64,000 bases of DNA from Neoalteromonas arenosi (GTDB lineage Bacteria; Pseudomonadota; Gammaproteobacteria; Enterobacterales; Alteromonadaceae), in assembly GCF_030362855.1 (NCBI RefSeq), contig NZ_JAUCBP010000011.1, forward strand, positions 62,001-126,000. The letters run 5' to 3'. The notes beneath the pieces were generated by a model, which saw nothing but the letters and a program-made list of their open reading frames with translations, had not been told where the DNA came from and made no database searches. Made by a program: the position numbers and the translations under genes. Shown in pieces: positions 52,944 to 62,065 of the stretch (position 1 is the first letter of the stretch; each line of letters opens with the position of its first letter).

Positions 52944-53588
52944 ATGCAAAACGCAACGCAAATACATCAAACCAGTCATCTTCAAGCGGCGACCAAAGCG
53001 TTAACCGCAAGCTTGATTGGCGGTGCAGTAACTTTTGGTCTGTTTGCTTTAATGCACGGCTTGATTGACCAAGAAGCCGTTGGTGTAAGCACTCTGCCGG
53101 AGCCTGTCATTATCGATGCAATATTTAAAGCTGAAGAAGAAACCATCGTCGAGCGAGAGAAACTGCCAGAGCCACCACAAATCAAAGAAATCCCTGACCG
53201 GCCTATTGAAAATCCTGTGGATATTGACGAGCCTGATACCCAGTGGACGTATGCACCAACAATTGACACAGGCACGACATTGACGGATATTTTGAGTTTC
53301 GGAATGCAAGACAGTGAACTAAGACCGTTGGTAAGAGTAGACCCGCGCTACCCTATCGACGCGGCAAGAGATGGTATCGAAGGCTGGGTCCAAATGACGT
53401 TTAATGTCAATGAGTTAGGTGGCGTTACTGACATTCAGGTCATTAATGCCGAACCCAAACGCGTATTCAATCAAGAAGCTAAACGAGCATTGGCAAAGTG
53501 GAAGTATCAACCTAAATCCGTTAATGGCAAAGCGGTTGCACAACAAGGCCTGAGCGTTGTGTTAGAATTTACATTAGCAGATAACTAA
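52944..53588 (+). CDS. tonB: TonB energy transducer
   Basis: A 214-residue TonB-family protein that conveys proton-motive force to outer-membrane receptors. A transmembrane helix is at about residues 22-42, a Glu/Pro-rich periplasmic linker at 55-105 (EREKLPEPPQIKEIPDRP), and the C-terminal TonB domain at about 125-214 (RVDPRYPIDAARDGIEGWVQ). No exbB/exbD accompanies it. The ribosome site is AGAGGAGAG. It is 58 bases after the esterase gene and leads a three-gene group with a sigma factor and a membrane protein. Confidence 0.9.
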   Translation: MQNATQIHQTSHLQAATKALTASLIGGAVTFGLFALMHGLIDQEAVGVSTLPEPVIIDAIFKAEEETIVEREKLPEPPQIKEIPDRPIENPVDIDEPDTQWTYAPTIDTGTTLTDILSFGMQDSELRPLVRVDPRYPIDAARDGIEGWVQMTFNVNELGGVTDIQVINAEPKRVFNQEAKRALAKWKYQPKSVNGKAVAQQGLSVVLEFTLADN

Positions 53589-53597
53589 GGAGTTTGG

Positions 53598-54176
53598 GTG
53601 AGCATTACTGTCGCAATCAAAGGCTGGTTTACACGCGAAACATCAAATGAACAATTGATGCTACGCTACACCAAGCTGCGTCAACGGCAAGTTTTGGCGC
53701 AGCTGTACGAAAATTGCGGTGACGACTTATATCACTTTTTGCTCACCCTCTCTGATCCTGAATTGGCCTCGGATATTGCTCAACAGGCATGGATAAAAGT
53801 CATTGAAAAGTCACACTTATATCGTCCTGACGGCCAGTTTAAGTCGTGGCTCTTCACCATAGGCAGAAGATTATTGATTGATGAATTACGTCGCCAAGCC
53901 CGCTATCAATACGATGAATTCGACGAGCAGCATCACGCGTCGCCAGTATTCGATAATGATGATCGGCTTGTTCGGTTTAATCAAATTCTGGATGACTTGC
54001 CTTTCCATCAACGTGAGGCTTTCTGTTTACAACAGGAGGGCTTTTCACTGGCAGAGATCAGTAGTATTTGCGCTGCCGAACAAGAAACGATTAAGAGTCG
54101 CTTGCGCTATGCAAAACGCAAGTTAAACAAAGCGCTGAGAACCAGCCAAGCAAGCGAGGATTTCCGTTATGACTGA
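53598..54176 (+). CDS. ECF-type sigma-70 factor
   Basis: A 192-residue ECF sigma factor. Region 2 spans about 20-100 (DPELASDIAQQAWIKVIE and FKSWLFTIGRRLLIDELRR) and region 4 about 130-185 (LPFHQREAFCLQQEGFSLAEIS with the recognition helix ESIK-like ETIKSRLRYAKRKL). The start is a GTG at 53598 with AAGGAG upstream, 9 bases after tonB. It overlaps the next gene, a one-helix membrane protein, by 8 bases, the usual arrangement with an anti-sigma factor. The target genes are unknown; envelope or TonB-linked uptake is plausible. Confidence 0.88.
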   Translation: MSITVAIKGWFTRETSNEQLMLRYTKLRQRQVLAQLYENCGDDLYHFLLTLSDPELASDIAQQAWIKVIEKSHLYRPDGQFKSWLFTIGRRLLIDELRRQARYQYDEFDEQHHASPVFDNDDRLVRFNQILDDLPFHQREAFCLQQEGFSLAEISSICAAEQETIKSRLRYAKRKLNKALRTSQASEDFRYD

Positions 54177-54750
54177 GCAAGACAAACAATTACAGCAGTT
54201 GTATCAGCAACGCAAGTCCGCCGTTAAAACGCCGACAGAGATAAAACAAGTCGCGCTCGGTCAATCCAAACAGTCTGCGACTGTGTCTCCTCACAGCTGG
54301 CCTGTTTTTGGTCGCCAAATGGGTATGGTAACGGCCTGTGTTGGCCTGCTGGCACTTGGTTTATTAGTACGCCACACAATAACAGGCTATCAAGAGCCAG
54401 AATACGTGCATGCCAATATTGAATATCACGCATTGAGTGACGAGGCCGTCAGCGTTAACACCGCTAGACGAATAGATTATGAAAATGCGACTCAGGCGTT
54501 CCAAGAGAGCCAGTTACGAATAGCTATCCATCACAAAAAACTGGCGCAAATTGCCAGTATCGGTGACGGTTGGGAATTGAAAATGTGCGATAACAGTGCT
54601 CTGAGTATCAGCCCAATGTTGCTTGCTGAGCTTGCCGCTAACAACGCCCTGAAAATTGACATCGAACGCGGCGACTTCGTCCAAATTGCTTTTTCAGATG
54701 CAGGACGGATCCTGGCAATTGAAAAACAGCCCACAACTAGGCATTGCTAG
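54169..54750 (+). CDS. Single-pass membrane protein, probable anti-sigma factor
   Basis: A 193-residue protein with a cytoplasmic N-terminus of about 45 residues (MTEQDKQLQQLYQQRKS), one transmembrane helix near 48-68, and a periplasmic C-terminal domain. The topology and the 8-base overlap with the sigma gene suggest an anti-sigma regulator, but no ZAS/HxxxCxxC motif is seen, so the assignment rests on context. The 3' end overlaps the convergent mscS gene by 14 bases. Confidence 0.55.
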   Translation: MTEQDKQLQQLYQQRKSAVKTPTEIKQVALGQSKQSATVSPHSWPVFGRQMGMVTACVGLLALGLLVRHTITGYQEPEYVHANIEYHALSDEAVSVNTARRIDYENATQAFQESQLRIAIHHKKLAQIASIGDGWELKMCDNSALSISPMLLAELAANNALKIDIERGDFVQIAFSDAGRILAIEKQPTTRHC

Positions 54751-55780
54751 GATCTGCTGATCTTTGTTGATGTTGTTCTTGGAGCGCAACAATATTTTGT
54801 TGGCAGCGCTCTATTTTATCTGTGAGACGTTGCTTTTCTTCGCTGTCGATAGCTACCGCAAGCGCTTCCTTGTAGCTGACTACTTGCTCCTGCAATTCTT
54901 GAATGGATAGCTCATGTTGCTCGGCTTTTTCGGCCTTATCAAAGGCAATATCCTCATGCTTGTCGCCTTTCTCAACACTTTGCTTTTGTGCTGTCGGCTT
55001 GGCAATAACACTGTGATTTGGGTCCATCGGTCTGGAGGCAATGATATTGGGCGACATGATCTCAATTCCACTTTCATGAAGTTCATCGAGCATGGCTCTG
55101 TGTAATTTCGACTTGGCTGTTAAAAGACTTTTAATTTCGGTCAATAAACCCGCCACACGATAACTGACACTGAAATTACCTAACTCTGTAATTTGAACAA
55201 AACCGTCAGTTAACCCGGCTTTCTGCGTCGCGCGCTCTAACAACTCGGTTACCGTTGCGTGGTGAACATCGAATCCAATTGATACATTTGCTGTTACTAA
55301 GGTGCCGGATGCTCTGATCACTGAAACGGGGTTATTAACTAAATAGCTGTTGGCAATAGAGACTAAATCACGGTATTCGGTCTGGATCTCAGTATCGAGT
55401 AATCCCTTTTCTGATACTCGACCAAAGTACTCATTACACCGAATAAAGTCCCCCGTACGAAACGGGCGATTGAAGCGCAAAACTAAGCCTGCAATAAGGT
55501 TTGACACAAGCGTTGTAGAAGAGAATGCAATTACCCCTGAAACTAAGACCCCCACCAGAGCCAGTACCTGATTCCGAGAGCTTTCACTGACGGGTAAGGT
55601 TAAGGTAATGGCAACCACACCTACGAGCGTAATTACGATTAACAATAGTTGTCGCGGTAAGCGCTGATCAGCATTAAGCACTACACCTTTGCCCAAAAGT
55701 AAGCGCTGACTAACTGCCAAAACTAACCCCACAATAGTAATCGCAATAACAAGTGGTATCCAAGCTGAAATGAAATTCAT
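54737..55780 (-). CDS. MscS-family mechanosensitive channel
   Basis: A 347-residue membrane channel. About three helices fill residues 5-115; the pore-lining segment is ALVGVLVSGVIAFSSTTLVSNLIAG (a modified MscS TM3), followed by the beta domain (FRTGDFIRCNEYFGRVSEKGLLDTEIQ). A long charged C-terminal tail (about 260-347) with coiled-coil character (ELQEQVVSYKEALAVAIDSEEKQRL...) extends beyond the standard MscS. It could relieve turgor during osmotic change. It lies 10 bases downstream of nagZ on the same strand. Confidence 0.88.
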   Translation of the reverse strand: MNFISAWIPLVIAITIVGLVLAVSQRLLLGKGVVLNADQRLPRQLLLIVITLVGVVAITLTLPVSESSRNQVLALVGVLVSGVIAFSSTTLVSNLIAGLVLRFNRPFRTGDFIRCNEYFGRVSEKGLLDTEIQTEYRDLVSIANSYLVNNPVSVIRASGTLVTANVSIGFDVHHATVTELLERATQKAGLTDGFVQITELGNFSVSYRVAGLLTEIKSLLTAKSKLHRAMLDELHESGIEIMSPNIIASRPMDPNHSVIAKPTAQKQSVEKGDKHEDIAFDKAEKAEQHELSIQELQEQVVSYKEALAVAIDSEEKQRLTDKIERCQQNIVALQEQHQQRSADPSNA

Positions 55781-55790
55781 CGTGATTGTC

Positions 55791-57659
55791 CTATTCAGGT
55801 GATTTGGCCGGCGCTAATGTTACGGGCAGTGTGCCAGGAGCTCTAATATCACCTTGTAAAAACTCAGCGATCACATCAAACACTATACCTCCCGGCCTGC
55901 CGGCCTCGGTCTGTAACACGCGATAATCATAAGTGACTATAGCCAGATCAACATACTCAGCAAACTGTTCGATAACATAAGGCGCTCTTAATGCCACAAA
56001 AATACGCGTTTTATTTTCTTTAGTAGCCGCGGCAAGCGCGTAATTAGTCCACGCGAGCTGCTCGTTTTTGTCGATCCGGTTTTGCCACACAATCAAATCA
56101 TCCATACCCCCCATTTCGGCAAGGCTATGCGACGGTGAGATATCACCGATCATAACCGCATCGGCGCTTGCAATAAGGTCATCTAAGGTAGACTTAACAA
56201 CTTGGTTGGCTAAGCTAATGCAGCCTAAAACCTGATACTCGCGACTTACCAGTGCATCAGTTTGCGCCTGGCAACGAGCCTCGTCGGGCATTATAAGCAT
56301 CAGTGCCTCGCGTTTTGCCAATGTAAATTGAGGATCGCCTACTACTAAGGTTAATGACGCTTGGGCCAATTGCTCCGCAAGTCGACTAAATTTTGGCATT
56401 TCTATAGTAGCGCTACTCGCAATCGATACCTGCTGCAAAAAGCATTGTTTTAGTCTCTCGATCCGCTGTGCTGACTGGCGCATTTGTTTTGATGTCGGAA
56501 CACCGGAAACGGCGCTTTTGTCATTCGCGCTAATTGCAGAATTTATGTGTGCAAGCATTTCATCAAATTCAGCGATAGCATTTGCATTGCGCAGTGGCAT
56601 TGGCATCAAGGCAATATCAGCGCCCGCGTAAAAGGTGTGCAAAAGTGCATCTTTCGGTGTCAAATAGGCTGAAATTCCAGCCATATCCAACGCATCAGTG
56701 ACTACTACACCTTGGTACTTCAATTCCTCACGCAATAGCCCTGTGAGGATACGGCGAGATAACGTCGCTGGCACTATGGTGGCCTCACCATTTACACTAG
56801 TAAACACACTATTGTCGAGCGCGGGATATTGAATATGGGCTGTCATGATCATCCCTGGTGCAGCTTGATCTCCTGCGGCTATGGCCATAGCGAAAGGATA
56901 CAAATCGACGCGTTCAACCACATCGCGACTGTGCTCAACTACCGGTAATCCAGTATGGCTGTCAACATGAGTGTCGCCATGACCGGGAAAGTGTTTCATT
57001 GCCGAGATAATTCCGTTACTTTGCAGCGCCGAAACTGCGGCTTGACTAAGCTGCGCGACCACCTCAGGTGATTCGGAATAAGACCGAACATTTATAACCG
57101 GGTTAAGAGGATTTACATTAACATCTACAGCAGGCGCGAAATTAACGTTTATCCCAACCGCATTAAGCTGTTGTGCAATCGCAGTATTTACCGCTGTGGC
57201 GTAATGGGTTTGATGCTTTTCATAAGTGGCTCCAATCGCCATATTACCGCTAAAAGCACTGGTGGCGGTAACGGGCAAACGCGCAACGCGACCGCCTTCT
57301 TGATCAACCGCAATCAACAAAGGTGGCAAACCTGCTGCTGCCGCAGCTGTTTGTAACTGCTCAATAAGACTCCGAACCTGTTCAACTGATTGAATATTTT
57401 CAGCAAACAGTATGACGCCGCCGATATTATGGCGCTGAATGACCTTTGCAAGCGGCTCAGGCAAACGGGTTACAGGTGTTCGACAGTTATCAGCGGGCGT
57501 TCCATCAGCACAAAAGTAGCGAATATCCAACATCAACTTTTGCCCGATATCTGCGCCCAGTTGGTTTGCCACGGCCGAGAATGTGCAACAGTACATCGCT
57601 ACCACCCCAAGCATCCCCAATAGCGTTTGTTTACTCACACTTTTCGCCCCTAGCATCAT
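55791..57659 (-). CDS. nagZ: Exported GH3 beta-N-acetylglucosaminidase, NagZ-like, two-domain
   Basis: Releases GlcNAc from wall fragments. The 622-residue protein has a signal peptide (cleavage near AVA|NQ, about residue 32), then the GH3 barrel with KHFPGHGDTHVDSHTGLP holding the Asp-His acid/base dyad (about residues 225-242) and VVVTDALDMAG with the nucleophilic Asp (about 320). A second GH3 C-terminal alpha/beta domain occupies about 410-615. Typical gammaproteobacterial NagZ is about 340 residues, single-domain and cytoplasmic, so this one resembles secreted Bacillus NagZ. The ATG pair at 57659 has only a weak AGG upstream. Confidence 0.9.
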   Translation of the reverse strand: MMLGAKSVSKQTLLGMLGVVAMYCCTFSAVANQLGADIGQKLMLDIRYFCADGTPADNCRTPVTRLPEPLAKVIQRHNIGGVILFAENIQSVEQVRSLIEQLQTAAAAAGLPPLLIAVDQEGGRVARLPVTATSAFSGNMAIGATYEKHQTHYATAVNTAIAQQLNAVGINVNFAPAVDVNVNPLNPVINVRSYSESPEVVAQLSQAAVSALQSNGIISAMKHFPGHGDTHVDSHTGLPVVEHSRDVVERVDLYPFAMAIAAGDQAAPGMIMTAHIQYPALDNSVFTSVNGEATIVPATLSRRILTGLLREELKYQGVVVTDALDMAGISAYLTPKDALLHTFYAGADIALMPMPLRNANAIAEFDEMLAHINSAISANDKSAVSGVPTSKQMRQSAQRIERLKQCFLQQVSIASSATIEMPKFSRLAEQLAQASLTLVVGDPQFTLAKREALMLIMPDEARCQAQTDALVSREYQVLGCISLANQVVKSTLDDLIASADAVMIGDISPSHSLAEMGGMDDLIVWQNRIDKNEQLAWTNYALAAATKENKTRIFVALRAPYVIEQFAEYVDLAIVTYDYRVLQTEAGRPGGIVFDVIAEFLQGDIRAPGTLPVTLAPAKSPE

Positions 57660-57722
57660 CGATTGAACCTATTGGCTAGAACATCTATTATCTAGCGAAT
57701 ATTTTTTAATGGAACGGAGTCC

Positions 57723-58604
57723 ATGACCTCGAAAATTGTACTCTTATTAGTTGGCACTCTCTGCATTTCTGCATGCAAATCAACCAAACAATCTGTTGTT
57801 AGTCATGCTAACAAGCCTTTGGCGATGCCAGAAACTGTTTATATTGTTCCCCAAGAGTCAAATATTAATGTCCTGCTGACCGAGTTAGGTTATGACGGTA
57901 ATGATATTGCTGCAACTATGTATCAAGCGAATTTAAATGCCTCGATGCAAAGTGTAAATTACGATCCTTTGGCGGGACTTGCTGGAGCACTGATCGGCGG
58001 AGCAATTTTGAAGAACTCAGCCGAAAATTCCGCGATCAGGGAGAAAAACTCTCCCGTTCAACAGTTTTTAACAGTAGCTGAGCAAATTCAGTGGCAAGAG
58101 GTGTGGCACCCTGATTGGCAAGCCGATTTAGCACCGTCAAAACCACAGACCACACATTTACAGATCACGCCTGAAACATCACTCAGCAGCGATTACCGGT
58201 CGTTAATCTCAGTGTTTTTTGTCGAGGTATACGCTGACCGAAAAGAGTTGCTGTATCGCAACTACTTTCATTTAGAATCTGCCCCTTTATTGGATCTGAA
58301 TACTTCACTGCACCAGCTTAACAACATTGACTCCGGAGAAATAGTGAATGACTTCACCGCCGTCAGTGAGCGCTTATTATTGCTGGTTGAACAAGCATTG
58401 GAGACTTGGTCTAAACGTTCTCGGTTTGCGAATCATTCTATTCGGTACAAAAACAAACGTGGGGAGTTTTACTCTCGAGGCGAAGTGTTACAGCCGTGTG
58501 ATGGTTTTATCACTTTTCGCACGCTGCGTGGTGAAATAAAACAAGCGCCGTGTATTGTAGCGCCGATACCTGCCGAGCAAGTATCGGCATCGAGTCACTA
58601 CTGA
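57723..58604 (+). CDS. Uncharacterised lipoprotein
   Basis: A 293-residue protein with a lipoprotein signal ending in CISAC (Cys near 18). A glycine-rich hydrophobic GLAGALIGGAIL segment lies near residue 85, and the rest is mixed alpha/beta without recognised motifs. It is divergent from nagZ and converges with the next lipoprotein, overlapping by 7 bases. The function is unknown; its position inside the wall-recycling island suggests envelope work. Confidence 0.6.
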   Translation: MTSKIVLLLVGTLCISACKSTKQSVVSHANKPLAMPETVYIVPQESNINVLLTELGYDGNDIAATMYQANLNASMQSVNYDPLAGLAGALIGGAILKNSAENSAIREKNSPVQQFLTVAEQIQWQEVWHPDWQADLAPSKPQTTHLQITPETSLSSDYRSLISVFFVEVYADRKELLYRNYFHLESAPLLDLNTSLHQLNNIDSGEIVNDFTAVSERLLLLVEQALETWSKRSRFANHSIRYKNKRGEFYSRGEVLQPCDGFITFRTLRGEIKQAPCIVAPIPAEQVSASSHY

Positions 58605-59335
58605 CCAGAAGCGACTTGTTGTGCGGCCACCTTATTCTTGGGGTTACCCTCTAAACTACCCACCAGTTCACGAGTAGAAGTCTCTAGCGCTTGATAAATA
58701 GCAGTTGTAAGGTTAGGAAATTGAACTTCACTCTCGTCCCATGGCGTCTCAATCACTTGCTGCGAAGAAGCGTCGTAGAACCATTTAAGATCATGGGTGG
58801 CTAAATCAATAATTTGACCACTCATTGCTACCGTCGCGACGGGCTCTGATGTAGGTACGGGGCCATAATAACTTCGAGTAGTACCGACCTGTTGGAGGTG
58901 AACTAACAGCAAATAATCAATGTTGTACTTTTCTTGGTAACCGACAAAACTGGTTTTCGATTTGCCTTTAGATGGGCGCTTAAGTTTTTCCGCCTCTTTT
59001 AGGGCTATAGGCGTTTCGATCAGTAGAGTATTCACCCCTTTGTTGTGTAATACCGTTTGCAATTGCTGGGCAATTTTTGGGTAATCATCAAATACTAGCG
59101 AATTTAAATGTTTGTCTAATGTTGAGTTGACGCCGGCGATGATTGCATAATCCAACAAACCTATACTGCCGGTGTAAAACGTCTCTGCTAGGGGGGCTTC
59201 AGTAAGAATAATGCCAACCACAACCTCGTTATTCGACAATGAGGCTTCATCAACAGTGATCATTTCTTGGGTTGACACACAACCGCTGAGTACAACGATT
59301 GCTACTAAAAGTGTAAAAATACGCGTTTTAAACAT
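58598..59335 (-). CDS. Uncharacterised lipoprotein
   Basis: A 245-residue lipoprotein (lipobox VLSGC, Cys near 19). The body has a repeated alternation of beta strands (VVVGIILTEAPL, NTLLIETPIAL, DYLLLVHLQQVG) and an acidic/polar C-terminus, but I do not recognise a family. Divergent from the amidase fusion across 197 bases, so a shared control region is possible. Confidence 0.6.
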   Translation of the reverse strand: MFKTRIFTLLVAIVVLSGCVSTQEMITVDEASLSNNEVVVGIILTEAPLAETFYTGSIGLLDYAIIAGVNSTLDKHLNSLVFDDYPKIAQQLQTVLHNKGVNTLLIETPIALKEAEKLKRPSKGKSKTSFVGYQEKYNIDYLLLVHLQQVGTTRSYYGPVPTSEPVATVAMSGQIIDLATHDLKWFYDASSQQVIETPWDESEVQFPNLTTAIYQALETSTRELVGSLEGNPKNKVAAQQVASGQ

Positions 59336-59532
59336 ATTACTTCCTTTATTTTTTTAATAATTTCCATCAGTCATACAACATGCTTGAAGAGCACATTGAA
59401 CGCGGCGAGTTTATGAGAAAACACCGTCTTGTTCAATGGCTATATCCGTCTCCTTCGTGCTCTCTATGCAGGGTTTGACAGCTATCTCGACATGAGGCCA
59501 AATAAACCTATCTGAATAGAGATGGATTTATC

Positions 59533-61995
59533 TTGCCTGTGCGCTTCAAAATTTGCACCTTACTGCTGACACTACTGCTTTTTAACTGCTCACACCTTCC
59601 CATTGAACACGTGCCATCAGCCAATCAAAATTCTCGTATTAAAGCTATCGTGCTGCATTACACCGGAGCAAGTTATGCCCAATCTATTGAGGGGTTAGTG
59701 GATGAAGGCGGCGTTAGTGCGCACTACCTAATTCCCGAGTCAGGCGATTCATCTTATCGTCATGATAGGCTCAAAATTTTTCAGTTGGTGGAAGAGCAAT
59801 CGCGTGCTTGGCATGCTGGTTTAAGTACGTGGCAAAACATGACCGGCCTAAACGACCAGTCAATTGGTATCGAGATAGTGAATCGCGCACATTGTCCGAA
59901 CGATAACAACTCCGGCAAACACCGAACGGTAAATAGCCAACGCTTACAATGTAATTATCCTAACTATGATCCTGAGCAGATCGCGTTATTAATCGCTTTG
60001 CTAAAAGACATCTTGCAGCGCAACCCCGATATTCACCCCACAGCCATTGTTGGCCACGCTGATATTGCACCGCTGCGTAAACACGATCCCGGTCCGCGCT
60101 TTCCCTGGTATGAACTACATATGGCAGGTATTGGGGCGTGGTATACCACCGATACTAAAGAAAAATACACGCGAATATTTCAGCGGCAATTACCGTCGAT
60201 GGGGCTGACACAAGCGGCCCTGAATGCTTACGGTTACCCAGCAATAGAAACCGGCATAGCTGATGAACGCACCTTAGCCACCATCGCTGCTTTTCAAATG
60301 CATTTTACTCCCGAAAATCTCAACGGCTACAGCGACATCGCCACAAATGCAGCGTTGTTTGCATTGCTCGAACGGTATTTCCCTGAGCAAGTTGTTGAGT
60401 TAATGACGCGCTTTGAAAGTGAACGTGAAGCATCAACTCAACCCTCACTGGTTAACAAGACTACCCAACTACAAATGCAGTTTCCTGATGCTGAGTTATC
60501 GTCGCGCGAGTACGTTAATCATCGCCGTCGATTTATGGCCTATCAAGGCCGTGGCGAAATAAAAATAGCAAACCCAGGGCTCGTTCCCATTTCTGCTGAT
60601 ATTTGGATTAATGGCCAACAACTTAACTTACCCGACGTTTTTCTGCCTGATACCGACTACCAATACTCGCTTCACCGTCGCACGGTCACTGGCTCCAATA
60701 CGATTCGCGTCGACAATATTCAACCCGCTGATGCACAAATAATGGTGTCTATCCCCTATCCGCAAGTAATGGATACTCGCGACAGTGACTATGAATTTGC
60801 AGCGGTTGATGCATTGATAGAACAAGACATAAATGAGGGCTTCCCCGGCGCAGTGCTGTTGGTTACCCATCGCGGCCAGGTTGTGCATCACAAAGCGTAC
60901 GGATATGCCCACCGCTATGCTCCCGATGGCAGTGAATTAGAAAACCCCGTCCCCATGACGACTGATACCCTGTTTGATCTGGCCTCAAATACCAAAGTAT
61001 TCGCTACCACCTTGGCGATCATGCACCTTGTTGAACAGCAAAAATTGGCCTTGGATATACCACTGTATGAGTATCTACCAGAGTTTCGCGGTGATGGTCG
61101 CGATGCTTTAACTGCGCGTCATCTGCTGACTCACAGTGCGGGTTTGGCGCCAGAAGTCCACTTTTTCACACCGGAGAATCATCTAGGCCCGGAGTTTTAC
61201 TCCCAATCTGCTCCTTTGACCAAAGAGCTCCTGCTTACTCAAGTACCTTTGGAGGAGCGTTATCAAGTTGCCATGCGCTACAGTGACAGCAGCTTTATGC
61301 TGTTGGGTATTTTAGTCGAACGCATCACTGGGTTCCCACTTGATGAATACGTTGAGCAGAATATTTACGCGCCACTGGGTTTAAGCCAAAGTGTATTTAA
61401 TCCGCGCAAAAAACTGCCAGAAACAACGCGTTACGCTGCGACAGAATTACAGGGCAATACCCGCGACGGGCGGGTGAACTTTGACAACGTCCGCAATTAT
61501 ACACTTAGCGGAGAAGTCCATGACGAAAAAGCCTTTTACAGCATGCAAGGGGTTGCAGGTCATGCCGGTTTATTTTCTACCGCAGAAGAGCTCGCGCGTC
61601 TGACCCAACTCTTGTTAAATGGCGGCGGACTAGGTGAACACTACTTATTTTCAGAGACTGTGTTAAATCAGTTTATTCTGCCAAGCTCAATTAGTGATAC
61701 GACTGGGCTGGGCTTTCGGCGCGCTGCAAATGGCGAACGGCGCTGGCAGTTTGGCCCTTATGCCAGTGAACGTACCTTCGGCCATACTGGCTGGACGGGG
61801 ACATTAAGCGTTATCGATCCTGAGCATGATTTAGTGATCATCCTACTGACCAATAAACGCCACACCCCCATTCAACAAAGTTTGGATCCCAACGGTAATG
61901 AAACGCTTAACTTTGCCGGTCAGAATTATGAAACAGGTCAATATGGCAGTATCGTCAGCTTAGTATACGAAGCGGTATTACATCGACGCTTTTAA
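59533..61995 (+). CDS. Fusion of AmiD-like zinc amidase and AmiE/beta-lactamase-like serine hydrolase
   Basis: An 820-residue exported two-enzyme protein. An N-terminal lipoprotein-like signal has Cys19 in the non-canonical LFNC. An Amidase_2 domain (about 35-200) has the AmpD/AmiD zinc ligands His42, His175 and Asp185, catalytic Glu114 and Lys183. A peptidoglycan-binding-like helical region follows (about 222-290), then a beta linker (about 325-415). A serine beta-lactamase-like domain (about 425-815) has SxxK at 485-488 (SNTK), Tyr583-Ser-Asp585 and HTG at 751-753. Bacillus YbbE/AmiE is of the latter type and acts as MurNAc-L-alanine amidase. The start is a TTG at 59533, or a GTG two codons later. 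Confidence 0.85.
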   Translation: MPVRFKICTLLLTLLLFNCSHLPIEHVPSANQNSRIKAIVLHYTGASYAQSIEGLVDEGGVSAHYLIPESGDSSYRHDRLKIFQLVEEQSRAWHAGLSTWQNMTGLNDQSIGIEIVNRAHCPNDNNSGKHRTVNSQRLQCNYPNYDPEQIALLIALLKDILQRNPDIHPTAIVGHADIAPLRKHDPGPRFPWYELHMAGIGAWYTTDTKEKYTRIFQRQLPSMGLTQAALNAYGYPAIETGIADERTLATIAAFQMHFTPENLNGYSDIATNAALFALLERYFPEQVVELMTRFESEREASTQPSLVNKTTQLQMQFPDAELSSREYVNHRRRFMAYQGRGEIKIANPGLVPISADIWINGQQLNLPDVFLPDTDYQYSLHRRTVTGSNTIRVDNIQPADAQIMVSIPYPQVMDTRDSDYEFAAVDALIEQDINEGFPGAVLLVTHRGQVVHHKAYGYAHRYAPDGSELENPVPMTTDTLFDLASNTKVFATTLAIMHLVEQQKLALDIPLYEYLPEFRGDGRDALTARHLLTHSAGLAPEVHFFTPENHLGPEFYSQSAPLTKELLLTQVPLEERYQVAMRYSDSSFMLLGILVERITGFPLDEYVEQNIYAPLGLSQSVFNPRKKLPETTRYAATELQGNTRDGRVNFDNVRNYTLSGEVHDEKAFYSMQGVAGHAGLFSTAEELARLTQLLLNGGGLGEHYLFSETVLNQFILPSSISDTTGLGFRRAANGERRWQFGPYASERTFGHTGWTGTLSVIDPEHDLVIILLTNKRHTPIQQSLDPNGNETLNFAGQNYETGQYGSIVSLVYEAVLHRRF

Positions 61996-62065
61996 GCAGT
62001 TGCGCATCGTCCAACACTGTGCAAAGCTGCGCTTGTCCGCAAAATTAGAACAATAAGGAACCGCA

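Noticed and set aside
59387-59463. agagcac/gtgctct inverted arms before the amidase fusion
   Set aside because: Only 7-bp arms about 63 bases apart; not convincing as an operator or terminator.
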